Notes: generated from the sequence alone by a model not told the origin. Shown: positions 35,848 through 45,919, numbered from the stretch's first letter. The stretch is DNA of 64,000 bases from Pseudomonadota bacterium (GCA_018821985.1 JAHJKP010000032.1:186001-250000), one strand, 5' to 3'. Translations and numbers: made by a program.

Positions 35848-35876
35848 TTGACACCGGAGCTGCACAGAAGTAAGAT
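35848..35876 (+). promoter_or_regulatory. Consensus-type sigma-70 promoter before the FmdE-like gene
   Basis: TTGACA (35848-35853), a 17-bp spacer and TAAGAT (35871-35876). A small stem ATCAGT / ACTGAT (35887-35906) follows in the predicted leader. Confidence 0.6.
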
Positions 35877-35942
35877 AAACGCTTTCATCAGTCTATTTTT
35901 ACTGATACTATCCCCACTTTTTTCATGTCAGGGAGAAAAAAT

Positions 35943-36527
35943 ATGGAATCATTTGATGTATTACTTGAAATATCAACCAAGATTCATGGCCATATCTGCG
36001 CCGGTCAGGTGATCGGGGTGCGGATGTCCATGATCGGCCTTGAGGCCATTGGCATTCAGGACCCCAAGGGATTAGATCGGAAAAAGCTCTACGTCCTGGT
36101 TGAGATCGATCGCTGCGCCACTGACGCCATTCAGTCGGTAACCGGATGCAGTCTGGGAAAACGGTCCATGCGTTGGATTGATTATGGGATCATGGCCGCC
36201 ACTTTTGTCAATCTTGACACGGGCAAGGCGGTACGGATTGTTGCCCGCGAAGAATCAAGAGAGCTCTCTAAAAAATATTGCCCTGAGATCGAGAACAAAT
36301 ACGCGCGGCAGCTGGCTGCCTATCGGGTCATGCCCCAGGAAGAACTCTTTACCGTAGAAGAAGTAACGGTAATTATCCCGGAGCAGGATATGCCGGGACG
36401 TCCTCTGAAACGAATCCAATGCCAATCCTGTGGCGACTGGGTCCAGGATTGCCGCGATGTGGAACAGGATGGCAAATTACTGTGCCGGGGCTGCGCCCAT
36501 GGAAAATATTATACTAAAAAAAAGTAG
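35943..36527 (+). CDS. FmdE-family protein with C-terminal zinc ribbon
   Basis: 194 residues from ATG at 35943, which follows GGGAG by eight bases. The FmdE domain carries IHGHICAGQVIGVRM (14-28), with H15, H17 and C19 as likely metal ligands, and GCSLGKRSMRW. The C-terminus has two CxxC pairs (CQSC and CRGC) separated by about 20 residues, a zinc ribbon or rubredoxin-like knuckle. FmdE was first seen beside tungsten/molybdenum formylmethanofuran dehydrogenases, but its function is unsettled. Its place next to cobalamin genes is suggestive only. Confidence 0.8.
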   Translation: MESFDVLLEISTKIHGHICAGQVIGVRMSMIGLEAIGIQDPKGLDRKKLYVLVEIDRCATDAIQSVTGCSLGKRSMRWIDYGIMAATFVNLDTGKAVRIVAREESRELSKKYCPEIENKYARQLAAYRVMPQEELFTVEEVTVIIPEQDMPGRPLKRIQCQSCGDWVQDCRDVEQDGKLLCRGCAHGKYYTKKK

Positions 36528-36618
36528 AGAGTGAGTGTTGAGTGTCCACTTCGTCTACTTTATCTACAACATACTACTTTCTATTTTCTACTCACAATTT
36601 ACTACTTTCCACTCCATC

Positions 36619-38211
36619 ATGATAACACTCCTTGACTATGGCGCCGGAAATGTCCGCAGCGTCAGAAATGCAATTACCCGGCTGGGCTATACTGTTCGTG
36701 ATGTACAGGGCCCTCAGGATATCCTTACTGCTGAAAAACTGATCTTTCCAGGCGTTGGCAGCTTCGGGTCAGTAATGCAGCGTCTGCATCGTGATGGGAT
36801 GGTGGAACCCCTTATTGAACGGATTCGTCTCAACAAACCTTTCCTCGGCATCTGTGTGGCCCTGCAGGCCCTGTTTGAAGGTAGCGAAGAATCACCGGGT
36901 GTAGCTGGTCTGTCAATTCTGCCCGGCCAGGTCAAACGTTTCACCGACCGGAATCTCTCTGTGCCCCAGATTGGCTGGAATGGGATTGTACTCCATAAGG
37001 AATCTCCCATTCTCAAAGGCTACCAGGACCAGAAACTCTACTTTGTTCACTCTTACAGGGCGTCAGTTGCCGATGTAGGGCCGGATTGGCTACTTTCCAC
37101 CACCGATTATGGCGAATCCTTTGTCAGTGGTGTGGAAAAGGGCAATGTCACTGCCTTTCAGTTCCATCCCGAGAAAAGCGGTGAGGCCGGACTGAATATC
37201 CTGAAAAATTATCTTGATTCCCCAGAAAGTGAAGCAATTACCGTACGACAGTCCCTGCGGGTTCAGGATAAAAGGACACATATTGCCAAAAGGATTATCG
37301 CCTGCCTCGACGTGCGCACCAACGATCAAGGTGACCTGGTAGTAACCAAAGGCGATCAATATGATGTGCGCAACGATGGCGAGGTACGGAATCTGGGCAA
37401 ACCGGTTGAGCTCGCCCGTCGCTATTATGAAGAGGGCGCGGATGAAATAACCTTTCTCAACATCACCGGCTTCCGGGACTTCCCCATGAAGGATCAACCC
37501 ATGCTTGAAGTGCTGCAGCGCACCTCGGAGAATGTCTTTGTCCCTCTGACCATCGGTGGCGGTATACGTGAGTTTACTGATTCAGACGGTAAACATTATT
37601 CCGCGCTCGATGTGGCCGCCGAATATTTTCGTTCCGGGGCTGACAAGATCTCTATTGGCAGTGATGCGGTGTATGCAGTGGAGGAATTTCTGCAAACGGG
37701 CAAGAGAAGCGGTAAAAGTGCCATTGAGCAAATCTCCATGGTCTATGGCGCCCAGGCCGTGGTGATCTCCGTTGACCCCCGGCGAGTCTATGTCCATGCC
37801 CCTGAAGATACCGCTCATAACACCATTGAAACCACAACCCCCGGGCCGCAGGGTGAGAACTATTGCTGGTATCAGTGCACCGTCAAAGGTGGCCGGGAAG
37901 GACGTGATATCGACGCCTTGCAGCTGGCCCAGACCTGCGAACTGCTGGGCGCAGGAGAAATCCTGCTCAACTGTATTGACCGCGATGGGACCAACAGCGG
38001 TTTTGATCATGAACTGATCAGGCAGGTGCGAGGTGCGGTATCTATCCCCGTGATCGCTTCATCGGGTGCAGGATCGGCCCAGCATTTTGTCGATGTCTTC
38101 CGGGAAACCGATGTGGAGGCGGCACTCGCGGCCGGCATCTTCCATCGTCAGGAAGTCCCGGTCAGTGAGGTGAAAGAGGCCATGAGAAAAAATGGTATCG
38201 AGACCAGATAG
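36619..38211 (+). CDS. hisHF: HisH-HisF fusion, imidazole glycerol phosphate synthase
   Basis: 530 residues from ATG at 36619. Part 1 (1-200) is the class I glutamine amidotransferase HisH with C79 (GICVALQALF), H183 and E185 (FQFHPEKS). Part 2 (about 222-530) is the HisF barrel with catalytic D231 (ACLDVR) and the second Asp in NCIDRDGTNSG. HisF carries the long eukaryote-type segments GDLVVTKGDQYDVR and VRNLGKPVELARRYYEEGAD found in yeast and plant HIS7. It forms the imidazole ring of histidine from PRFAR and glutamine. No other his gene is nearby. The 90 bp before it contain imperfect CTACTTTC repeats. Confidence 0.93.
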   Translation: MITLLDYGAGNVRSVRNAITRLGYTVRDVQGPQDILTAEKLIFPGVGSFGSVMQRLHRDGMVEPLIERIRLNKPFLGICVALQALFEGSEESPGVAGLSILPGQVKRFTDRNLSVPQIGWNGIVLHKESPILKGYQDQKLYFVHSYRASVADVGPDWLLSTTDYGESFVSGVEKGNVTAFQFHPEKSGEAGLNILKNYLDSPESEAITVRQSLRVQDKRTHIAKRIIACLDVRTNDQGDLVVTKGDQYDVRNDGEVRNLGKPVELARRYYEEGADEITFLNITGFRDFPMKDQPMLEVLQRTSENVFVPLTIGGGIREFTDSDGKHYSALDVAAEYFRSGADKISIGSDAVYAVEEFLQTGKRSGKSAIEQISMVYGAQAVVISVDPRRVYVHAPEDTAHNTIETTTPGPQGENYCWYQCTVKGGREGRDIDALQLAQTCELLGAGEILLNCIDRDGTNSGFDHELIRQVRGAVSIPVIASSGAGSAQHFVDVFRETDVEAALAAGIFHRQEVPVSEVKEAMRKNGIETR

Positions 38212-38287
38212 AAAGGATCAAAGGCTAGAGCGCAAGGAAGGGTATGAACGTATCTTGTCCCCTTTTCCAAAAGGGAATCGTCTATCG

Positions 38288-39151
38288 TCAGCACTGGTCG
38301 TCTTGTTTTTTACTGGTGGCAACCCGATTACGACCTTGATCCTTGGCTTGATACAAAGCCTTGTCTGCCCGTTGCAAAACCTTTTGAGCGTTATCCCAGC
38401 CATCAGAAAACTGATACTCGGAAACCCCGATGCTGACAGTGAGATGGATGGCGGGCTGTCTTTTTCGGGGATCCGCCGCTACCATTATCGTTTCCTCAAT
38501 CTGTTTGCGTAACCGCTCAGCCAGTTCAAAGGCATTCTCGATCCTGGTGTTGGGAAGGATCACCATAATCTCTTCCCCGCCATAGCGGATGGCAACATCC
38601 ACTTCCCGCACAGATTCCGTAATCAAATGGCTGAGTTTCTTCAAGACCATATCTCCAATCTGATGACCATACGTGTCATTCACGTTTTTGAAATGATCAA
38701 TATCGAGAAGAAACACAGAGAATGGTTGTTCAAATCTCATGGCCCGTTGAAACTCTTCAACGATTCGGCGATCGAGATAACGACGATTAAACAACCCTGT
38801 TAACGGGTCGGTAATACTTTCCTGTTCAAGGACATAAATTCGTTGCAGATCAAGGGCTGTTTTCAAGGAGAGAGAGCAGACCAGAAAGACAAAAACAGCT
38901 CCACCAAAAAATATACTGGGAACAACAAGAGTGGAAATAGAATTGAAGCTATCGGGTTCGCGAATAAAGGCATAGAGAATATAACCCAAAATAAATATGA
39001 AGATAAGGCTGGACAGCAGTTTCCATCGATTCCGGGCAGTTCCTGCCGGCAACTTCTGGATAATGACCCTGACCGGGACAAGGGACTTGAGCAGAAGGAT
39101 TACCCCTGCCACTGTCAGCCCGATTGTCATCATGAAAAGATTATTCTGCAT
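38288..39151 (-). CDS. Membrane-bound diguanylate cyclase
   Basis: 287 residues. Three hydrophobic segments (about 5-25, 45-62 and 75-95) precede a complete GGDEF domain (about 115-280). The active site reads YGGEEIMVI, with an RxxD inhibitory site (REVD) five residues upstream. Cyclic di-GMP synthesis with product inhibition is therefore likely. No recognised ligand-binding domain is present, so sensing would be through the membrane part. It is convergent with hisHF. Confidence 0.9.
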   Translation of the reverse strand: MQNNLFMMTIGLTVAGVILLLKSLVPVRVIIQKLPAGTARNRWKLLSSLIFIFILGYILYAFIREPDSFNSISTLVVPSIFFGGAVFVFLVCSLSLKTALDLQRIYVLEQESITDPLTGLFNRRYLDRRIVEEFQRAMRFEQPFSVFLLDIDHFKNVNDTYGHQIGDMVLKKLSHLITESVREVDVAIRYGGEEIMVILPNTRIENAFELAERLRKQIEETIMVAADPRKRQPAIHLTVSIGVSEYQFSDGWDNAQKVLQRADKALYQAKDQGRNRVATSKKQDDQC

Positions 39152-39294
39152 CCGCCCGTTTATACTTTAGAAAAAATAACATAGTCATCCTCTTTCCATC
39201 TTCCGATCATCTTATCCATTACAATACGATTATTACAATAAGTCTTACCAGACTTAAATCCACCCGGCACTTTTTTTCTCAATGCATTGCAGGG

Positions 39295-41916
39295 TTACAA
39301 CAGGGTTTTCTGTACCACTTCATACACCCCAGCCGACAAACCAGGCTGACCTGCGATTCTCTCCATCTGTTCCCGCATCATTTTTTGTCTGCATATATCA
39401 TAGCGCTTCCAGCTTGTAAAGGGAGTCATTAACCTTGAGGAGATATGCGGGTTAATAGGATCAAGATGGATGATCTGTTCGGCCAGAAAGGCATACCCGG
39501 CTCCAGAAGCTGCGTGAAACCGCACATGATTGCCAGTACCAAAGGCGCCAATCAGGGCCCGTACCTTGTTGGGATTATGAAGGGAAAATCCAGGATGGGT
39601 CAGCAGGCCCTTTACGGTATCCAGGGCATCCTCAAGACTTGAGGTGGCCTGCAGGGTAAGCCACTTATCAACCACCAGAGGCTCCCCCTGCCACTGCTGA
39701 TAGAAATCCGCCAAGACCTCCTGCCGCTGTTTCACCGGACAATGGGCCAGGGCACTCAAGGCAGCCATCACGTCGGTCATATTGCCCTTCTGCTCATACT
39801 GTTTCACCGCCAGATCCAGATACTCTGCGGGCAATGGATCCATAGACAGCAGGAAGGAAAGACATATATTTTTCAGGCTCCTGCGCCCCATGGCCTCGGC
39901 AGTCAAAACATAGGCTCCTACCTCTCTGTTCTCCTCATAGACCTGAAAAAAATCCTGATTAAGCTGCCGGGCAAGTTCACTTCTGACAAATTTCCTGGCC
40001 AGATGGAGATTATCCGGGTCGACAATCTCCATCTGCATCGCTAGGGTGGTTTCCGCCGGCAGGCTCAAGGCCTGGGCCAGTAGCGCCTTGTCACAGCCCT
40101 GTTGCTGCAGATTCAGACGCACAGCCTGGACAAATAAAGGATCAAGGACAGGAACACCACCCTGCTGCAAGGCACTGACGCATTCCAGAATAATGGATTC
40201 ACTGAGCCGGTTGGCTGCATCCCAGCGGTTGAACAGATCGCTGTCGTGAGCCATGAGGAATGCCAGTTCTTCCCGTCCTTGAAACGGCTCAACTTTAACC
40301 GGAGCCGAAAAACCGCGCAGGAAAGAAAGTACCGGCTTTTCTCCAAGGCCCGCAAAGGTGAAAGACTGTTTTTCCTCCCTCAATTGCAACAGAGTGTCAG
40401 CGGCAATCATTTCATTACCCCGGCCATCCAGGAGGCCAATATTGATGGGGAGATGAAAAGGTTGTTTCTCTTTCTGTCCTGGCGTCGGTGCACAGTTCTG
40501 TTGAACAGTTACGATGTACATTCCTTGCTTTTCATCCCAGGAATCAGAGACATGCAGAACCGGAGTTCCGGCCTGGCTGTACCAGCACTTAAACTGTTCC
40601 AGGTCAACCCCGGACGCATCACCCATGGACGCTACAAAATCATCACAGGTCACGGCCTGGCCGTCGTGTCTGGCAAAATAGAGATCCATGCCCTGGCGGA
40701 ATCTTGTGGCACCAAGCAGGGTATGCATCATGCGGATCAGCTCCGCCCCTTTATTATAGACCGTAACCGTGTAAAAATTATTGATTTCCACATAGGAATC
40801 AGGACGAACCGGATGGGCCATAGGTCCGCTGTCCTCCTTGAACTGAAAGGTGCGCAATACCCGCACATCATCGATACGCTGCACGGATCGCGAGTTCATG
40901 TCTCCGGAGAACTCCTGATCCCTGAACACGGTGAGTCCCTCTTTCAGGCTGAGCTGAAACCAATCACGGCAGGTTACCCGGTTGCCGGTCCAGTTATGGA
41001 AATACTCATGGGCAATGACGCCTTCCACGCCCAGATAATCTTGATCGGTCGCTGTTTCCTGGCTGGCCAAAACATATTTGGAGTTAAAGATATTCAGCCC
41101 CTTGTTTTCCATGGCTCCCATATTGAAATCATCCACAGCTACTATCATGTAGCGGTCCAAGTCATACTCAAGGCCAAAGACCTCCTCGTCCCAGCGCATG
41201 GATTTTTTCAGGGATTGCATGGCGTGGTCACATTTTTGCTGGTTTCGGGCCTCATAATAGATCTGCAGGAGTACCGTCCTTCCAGAGCTGGTGACAAACC
41301 TGTCCTCAAGACAGGCCAGATCTCCTGCCACCAAAGCAAAGAGATAGCAAGGCTTAGGAAAAGGATCCTGCCACACCGCATAATGTCTGCCGGCGTGCAA
41401 ACTCCCCTTCTCAACCAGATTGCCATTGGAGAGCAGAACCGGACAGGTTTTGATGTCCGCCTCGATCCGGGTGGTGAAACGGGCCATCACATCAGGGCGA
41501 TCCTGGTAATAGGTGATCTTACGAAAACCCTCCGCTTCACACTGGGTACAGTAGTTGCCGCTGGAGCGGTACAACCCTTCGAGTGCGGTATTGCGATGCG
41601 GAAATATCCTGGTGGTAATCTCAAGGACAAAGGTGTCCGAGACTGTATGGATCAGCATCCCGGAGTCAGTCAATGAATACTCAAGGACGGTAAGCGGTCG
41701 GGAATCAAGGGTGATAGCCACAAGTTCCAGATCCTGACCATTAAGAAACAGGGACTTGTCCCCGGATGGCTGATCAGGGTTTCGCTTGAAAAAAGAGCGA
41801 ACCGTCACCAGAGTGTTATCCTGGTTCAGTTGAAAGGTCAGGGTAATATCATCGGTGAGATAGTTAGGTGCGCTATAATCCTGCCGATAAAAGGTAGGGG
41901 GTGCCAGCTGGGTCAT
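39295..41916 (-). CDS. pepN: Aminopeptidase N (M1 family)
   Basis: 873 residues, close to E. coli PepN. The substrate-anchoring motif MGAMENKGLN and the zinc site HEYFHNWTGNRVT, with the downstream glutamate in LKEGLTVFRDQEF, are intact. It is a cytoplasmic exopeptidase that removes N-terminal residues from peptides. The C-terminal helical half (about 440-873) is complete. A long open frame on the opposite strand (40246-41676) is a shadow. Confidence 0.96.
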   Translation of the reverse strand: MTQLAPPTFYRQDYSAPNYLTDDITLTFQLNQDNTLVTVRSFFKRNPDQPSGDKSLFLNGQDLELVAITLDSRPLTVLEYSLTDSGMLIHTVSDTFVLEITTRIFPHRNTALEGLYRSSGNYCTQCEAEGFRKITYYQDRPDVMARFTTRIEADIKTCPVLLSNGNLVEKGSLHAGRHYAVWQDPFPKPCYLFALVAGDLACLEDRFVTSSGRTVLLQIYYEARNQQKCDHAMQSLKKSMRWDEEVFGLEYDLDRYMIVAVDDFNMGAMENKGLNIFNSKYVLASQETATDQDYLGVEGVIAHEYFHNWTGNRVTCRDWFQLSLKEGLTVFRDQEFSGDMNSRSVQRIDDVRVLRTFQFKEDSGPMAHPVRPDSYVEINNFYTVTVYNKGAELIRMMHTLLGATRFRQGMDLYFARHDGQAVTCDDFVASMGDASGVDLEQFKCWYSQAGTPVLHVSDSWDEKQGMYIVTVQQNCAPTPGQKEKQPFHLPINIGLLDGRGNEMIAADTLLQLREEKQSFTFAGLGEKPVLSFLRGFSAPVKVEPFQGREELAFLMAHDSDLFNRWDAANRLSESIILECVSALQQGGVPVLDPLFVQAVRLNLQQQGCDKALLAQALSLPAETTLAMQMEIVDPDNLHLARKFVRSELARQLNQDFFQVYEENREVGAYVLTAEAMGRRSLKNICLSFLLSMDPLPAEYLDLAVKQYEQKGNMTDVMAALSALAHCPVKQRQEVLADFYQQWQGEPLVVDKWLTLQATSSLEDALDTVKGLLTHPGFSLHNPNKVRALIGAFGTGNHVRFHAASGAGYAFLAEQIIHLDPINPHISSRLMTPFTSWKRYDICRQKMMREQMERIAGQPGLSAGVYEVVQKTLL

Positions 41917-42007
41917 CGTATCCTCATTTTTTTATCCTGCGTAATCATCAAGCATCCAAACCTCGGCCGAATCTTGATGATTGACAGCTATTTTCCATTC
42001 CATTATA

Positions 42008-42067
42008 TTTAGATACCGTTATGAAATAAGCAGTGTTTTTTTGCTTATTTTATAACGGTACCTTATG
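42008..42067. repeat. Intergenic palindromic repeat, copy d (best conserved)
   Basis: 60 bp. Arms TACCGTTATGAAATAAGCA (42014-42032) and its near-perfect complement (42042-42060; one mismatch) enclose a nine-base T-rich loop. CCTTATG closes the right end. It lies between divergent pepN and dapL. Confidence 0.75.
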
Positions 42068-42192
42068 ATGCTTTCTGCCATCCAGATGACGATATTGTTT
42101 CTTTCAACGGCTCAACACTTCTATAAAGGGCATTCTGCAAGATAAGCCCTTTATTCTCATCTACCATAACAAATTTAAGGGAAAATGTCCCC

Positions 42193-43416
42193 ATGATCAC
42201 GATCAACGAAAATTACCTCAAGCTTCAGGCCTCATATCTGTTTTCGAATATCGCTAAACGAGTGGCAAGCTTTCAACTGGCCAACCCTGAAAAAGATATC
42301 ATCAGACTGGGCATCGGCGATGTAACCAGAGCCTTGCCGACGGCCTGTATTGCAGCCTTCCACAAGGCCGTAGATGAGATGGGAATAGACGCAAGCTTTC
42401 GCGGTTATGGCCCGGAACAGGGCTACGATTTCCTACGTGAGGCCATTGCCAAAAATGATTTCCAGGCACGAGGCGCTGAGATAACACCCGACGAGATCTT
42501 TATCAGTGACGGTGCTAAATGCGATACCGGCAACATCCAGGAACTCTTCACCCAGGATATCAAAGTGGCCATCCCCGACCCTGTTTATCCGGTCTACCTG
42601 GATACCAATGTCATGGCGGGTCGCACTGGCGACTTTTTGGAAGGCAGGTATCAGGGCCTGATCTATCTTGACTCCACCAAGGCCAATAATTTTGTCCCGG
42701 CCCTGCCTTCTACAGACGTGGACCTGATCTATCTCTGCTTCCCCAACAATCCCACCGGATCAACCATTACCAAGAAAGAGTTAAGTGACTGGGTTAACTA
42801 TGCCAAGAAGAAAAATGCCCTGATCCTCTTTGATGCCGCCTATGAGGCCTTTATCCGCGATGAATCTTTGCCCCACTCCATCTATGAGATAGAAGGGGCA
42901 AAAGAGGTGGCTATTGAATTCCGCTCCTTTTCCAAGAGCGCGGGATTCACCGGTACCCGCTGCGCCTACACCGTAGTGCCCAAGGAATGCACTGCCTTTG
43001 ACTCCAAAGGAAACCGGCAATCGATCCATGCCCTGTGGAATCGCCGCCACTGCACCAAGTTCAACGGCGTCTCGTATCCGGTACAACGCGCAGCCGAGGC
43101 CGTCTACAGCAAAGAAGGACAGATCCAGACCAAAGAGCTGGTTTCCTATTACATGCGCAATGCCGATCTGATCCGCCAGGAGATGACGACCCTTGGCTAT
43201 GACTTTGTGGGTGGTGAGAACGCGCCTTACATCTGGATAGATGCCAAAGGCGACTCCTGGGAATTTTTTGACATGCTGTTGAACAAAACCGGCGTGGTTT
43301 GCACCCCTGGTGCCGGATTTGGCAAATGCGGCGAAGGCTATATTCGTCTCTCTGCCTTTAACTCCTTAGCCAATGTGGAGAAGGCCATGGCCCGTATCCG
43401 GGAAACACTGGGATAG
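42193..43416 (+). CDS. dapL: LL-diaminopimelate aminotransferase DapL
   Basis: 407 residues. The PLP lysine is in [19 protein letters not shown], and [20 protein letters not shown] and [10 protein letters not shown] are characteristic. DapL converts tetrahydrodipicolinate directly to LL-diaminopimelate, bypassing the succinyl route for lysine and peptidoglycan. It is found in plants, chlamydiae, methanogens and many deltaproteobacteria. The gene stands alone with a terminator directly after the stop. Confidence 0.95.
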   Translation: MITINENYLKLQASYLFSNIAKRVASFQLANPEKDIIRLGIGDVTRALPTACIAAFHKAVDEMGIDASFRGYGPEQGYDFLREAIAKNDFQARGAEITPDEIFISDGAKCDTGNIQELFTQDIKVAIPDPVYPVYLDTNVMAGRTGDFLEGRYQGLIYLDSTKANNFVPALPSTDVDLIYLCFPNNPTGSTITKKELSDWVNYAKKKNALILFDAAYEAFIRDESLPHSIYEIEGAKEVAIEFRSFSKSAGFTGTRCAYTVVPKECTAFDSKGNRQSIHALWNRRHCTKFNGVSYPVQRAAEAVYSKEGQIQTKELVSYYMRNADLIRQEMTTLGYDFVGGENAPYIWIDAKGDSWEFFDMLLNKTGVVCTPGAGFGKCGEGYIRLSAFNSLANVEKAMARIRETLG

Positions 43417-43477
43417 AAGAATTACGAATTAGAAATTACGAATCATGAATGAGACAAATCGTAATTCTTAATTTTTT
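43417..43477 (+). terminator. Terminator between dapL and ispH
   Basis: AAGAATTACGA (43417-43427) pairs perfectly with TCGTAATTCTT (43459-43469), followed by a run of six Ts. The loop contains a second TTACGAAT. Confidence 0.6.
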
Positions 43478-44408
43478 AATTCCTTCCAAGCTCTGCAGGT
43501 TTAAAAGAGACCTGCTCCTCTTTTCCCGGCAGCTCACAGACCTCAGTTGCCCCATACTCCTGTAACCAATGGACAACACCGCGCACCAAACGTTCAGGAG
43601 CGGAGGCCCCGGCCGTCACTCCCACGCTTACATGCCCCTGTAACCATTCCGGATCAATATCAGTCGCATCATCAATCAGATATCCCGTCATCCCCGCCCT
43701 GGCTCCGACCTCCCGCAACCTGTTGGAATTGGAACTGCTTTTAGAGCCAACCACCAGGAGGACATCCGTTTTCTGCGCCAATTCCTTCACCACATTCTGA
43801 CGATTCTGAGTGGCATAACAGACATTTGAACGAGGACCTCTGATTGTGGGAAAACGCTGTTCCAATTTCATTCTGATCCCGGCGATATCATTCTGACTGA
43901 GGGTGGTCTGGGTGACATAGGCTACCCGTTCAGGGTCAACAACCTGCACAGTCTCTGCTTCCTCCTCAGAGGCAATAATATGCACCCTGCCAACTACCCG
44001 GCCTGCGGCACCCTCCACTTCCGGATGCCGATGGTGACCAATAATCAGGACATCGTACCCCTCAGAATGATATTTTTCCACCATCCGATGCACACTGCTT
44101 ACCAGGGGGCAGGTCGCATCAATGGTTCGCAGACCAAGACTTTGCGCCTGCTGCTCAACTGCCACCGAGACCCCATGGGCACTGAAGATACAGACCGCCC
44201 CTGGAGGGATATCAGCAAGCTCCACCATAAAAACAACACCTAGTCCCTCTAATTCCTGGACAACATGTTTGTTATGAACAATCTCATGGAGAACATAAAT
44301 CGGAGGCCCATATTGTTCAAGGGCCAGTCGTACCGTAGCAATGGCCCGCACGACACCGGCACAAAACCCTCTCGGATTGGCCAGAATAATTTTTTTAAGT
44401 ACACTCAT
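43476..44408 (-). CDS. ispH: 4-hydroxy-3-methylbut-2-enyl diphosphate reductase
   Basis: 310 residues. The three iron-sulfur cysteines are seen in PRGFCAGVVRAI (C16), IDATCPLVSSVH and NVCYATQNRQ. The family segments HEIVHNKHVV and SKSSSNSNRLREV are also present. IspH is the last step of the MEP pathway and makes IPP and DMAPP; dxs and ispA lie at 58-61 kb. Confidence 0.97.
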   Translation of the reverse strand: MSVLKKIILANPRGFCAGVVRAIATVRLALEQYGPPIYVLHEIVHNKHVVQELEGLGVVFMVELADIPPGAVCIFSAHGVSVAVEQQAQSLGLRTIDATCPLVSSVHRMVEKYHSEGYDVLIIGHHRHPEVEGAAGRVVGRVHIIASEEEAETVQVVDPERVAYVTQTTLSQNDIAGIRMKLEQRFPTIRGPRSNVCYATQNRQNVVKELAQKTDVLLVVGSKSSSNSNRLREVGARAGMTGYLIDDATDIDPEWLQGHVSVGVTAGASAPERLVRGVVHWLQEYGATEVCELPGKEEQVSFKPAELGRN

Positions 44409-44482
44409 CAGCGATTGAAGGTTGAAAGGAAAAAATTTAGGGGTAACGATAACAGATGAATGATAAATTCTGCATCAATTTT

Positions 44483-44502
44483 AAAAGGCGTTATGCCTTT
44501 TT
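44483..44502 (+). terminator. Terminator-like hairpin upstream of the alcohol dehydrogenase gene
   Basis: AAAAGGC, loop GTTAT, then GCCTTTTTT. It points toward the dehydrogenase gene 92 bp downstream, with no complete gene before it on this strand, so attenuation is possible. Confidence 0.45.
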
Positions 44503-44593
44503 TCTTATTTCCAAGTTCTTCTTTTTCTGTTTAGCTGTATGCATGTAAAGATTCAATACTCATCCTTCAACCTTTACCCTACAACTTACTCCC

Positions 44594-45781
44594 ATGAATC
44601 ATTCACAATCTTTCACCGTTACTCAGCCAACCCGCATCCAGTTTGGTGTTGGCAGCATCAGCAGTCTGGGCAGAACTGTTCAGGACTTTAATGGCAGTAA
44701 TGTTTTTCTGGTTATTGATCCAGGCCTTGTCAAGGCCGGGATTGCCAGTCAAATAACCGCCCCTCTGGATGCCGCAGCCATACCCTATACTCTTTATGAC
44801 AATATCGATCCAGAACCGGGCCTGAAACTCGCTGATAAAGGATACAAAATAGCAAAGGCCAAAGGCTGTGACTGCGTGATCGGGGCTGGTGGCGGTTCAG
44901 CCATGGATGTGGCCAAGGCCGTGGCGATACTGCTCACCAATGGCGGCAAGGCTGCCGACTATCTCGGCCTTGACAAGATCCCAAAAGCTGGCGCAGCAAA
45001 GATCATGATCCCGACTTCGGCCGGAACCGGCGCCGAAGTGACATTCACCGCCGTGTTTATCAATGAGAAGACAGGCTCTAAAGGTGGCATGAATGGCGCC
45101 CCGCTCTATCCGGAAGCAGCCATCCTCGATCCAGCACTGACCCTCAGCCTGCCGCCTCAGGTCACTGCCTATACCGGTATTGATGCCTTAACTCATGCCC
45201 TTGAGGCCTATACCTCCAGCCAAGCCCATATCATCTCCGAGATGTATTCGCTGGAGGCCATTGATCTGATCAGCCGAAATCTCCCGAAGGCCTATGCCAA
45301 CGGCACCAACCTGGAGGCTCGTTCTGCCATGCTCATGGGCAGTCTTTTAGGCGGCAAGGCCCTGGCAACAGCCGGCGTGGGCCTGGTCCACGCCATGGCT
45401 TACCCCATGGGTGGCATGTTTGGCATAGCCCACGGTCTTGCCAACGCAGTGCTGCTTCCTTATGTAGTTGAATACAATCTCATCGGCAACATGGAAAAGT
45501 TTGCTATTTTGGCCGGGGTTCTTGGCAAAAAGACAGAAGAGATGACAATCAGAGAAGCGGCAGAGCGATGCGTGGAGGCGCTGTTTGAATTAAACGCCGA
45601 CGTGGGTATTCCGGGAACCCTGCAAGATCTGGATATTCCAGTCGATCAGCTCCCCGAAATGGCAAGAATTGCCTTGACTGTGACCCGTCCTGTTGAGAAT
45701 AATCCGCGCAAGCCAACCCTGGACGATGTTATCAATATCTACCAGATGGCGTTTGAGGGCAACAGCTCAATTTTATATTGA
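44594..45781 (+). CDS. Iron-containing (type III) alcohol dehydrogenase
   Basis: 395 residues. The NAD loop GAGGGSAMDVAKA lies near 96-108. Metal-site sequences are IDALTHALEAYTS, LVHAMAYPMGGMFGIAHG and the preceding aspartate in ILDPALTLSLPP. Members oxidise or form ethanol, butanol, propanediol or lactaldehyde; the substrate cannot be read from sequence. It is a single-gene unit ended by a hairpin. Confidence 0.9.
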   Translation: MNHSQSFTVTQPTRIQFGVGSISSLGRTVQDFNGSNVFLVIDPGLVKAGIASQITAPLDAAAIPYTLYDNIDPEPGLKLADKGYKIAKAKGCDCVIGAGGGSAMDVAKAVAILLTNGGKAADYLGLDKIPKAGAAKIMIPTSAGTGAEVTFTAVFINEKTGSKGGMNGAPLYPEAAILDPALTLSLPPQVTAYTGIDALTHALEAYTSSQAHIISEMYSLEAIDLISRNLPKAYANGTNLEARSAMLMGSLLGGKALATAGVGLVHAMAYPMGGMFGIAHGLANAVLLPYVVEYNLIGNMEKFAILAGVLGKKTEEMTIREAAERCVEALFELNADVGIPGTLQDLDIPVDQLPEMARIALTVTRPVENNPRKPTLDDVINIYQMAFEGNSSILY

Positions 45782-45797
45782 GAACTCGTCTATAAAA

Positions 45798-45845
45798 AAA
45801 TAAGAGGGTGGATTATCTGCACATTGATAATTGGCCCTCTTATTT
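45798..45845. terminator. Bidirectional terminator between the alcohol dehydrogenase and ugd
   Basis: Perfect 11-bp arms AAATAAGAGGG / CCCTCTTATTT, with an inner ATTATC / GATAAT pair. A seven-base T run follows on the minus strand. Confidence 0.7.
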
Positions 45846-45919
45846 CTCCATACTTGCCATGACGGCAAAATGCATCTCAATATTTAGCCCCAAAAGATCT
45901 GATTTTATTCAGCAGACCT

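Noticed and set aside
40246-41676. 476-codon open frame opposite pepN
   Set aside because: No ribosome site or recognisable domain, and pepN on the other strand is unmistakable.
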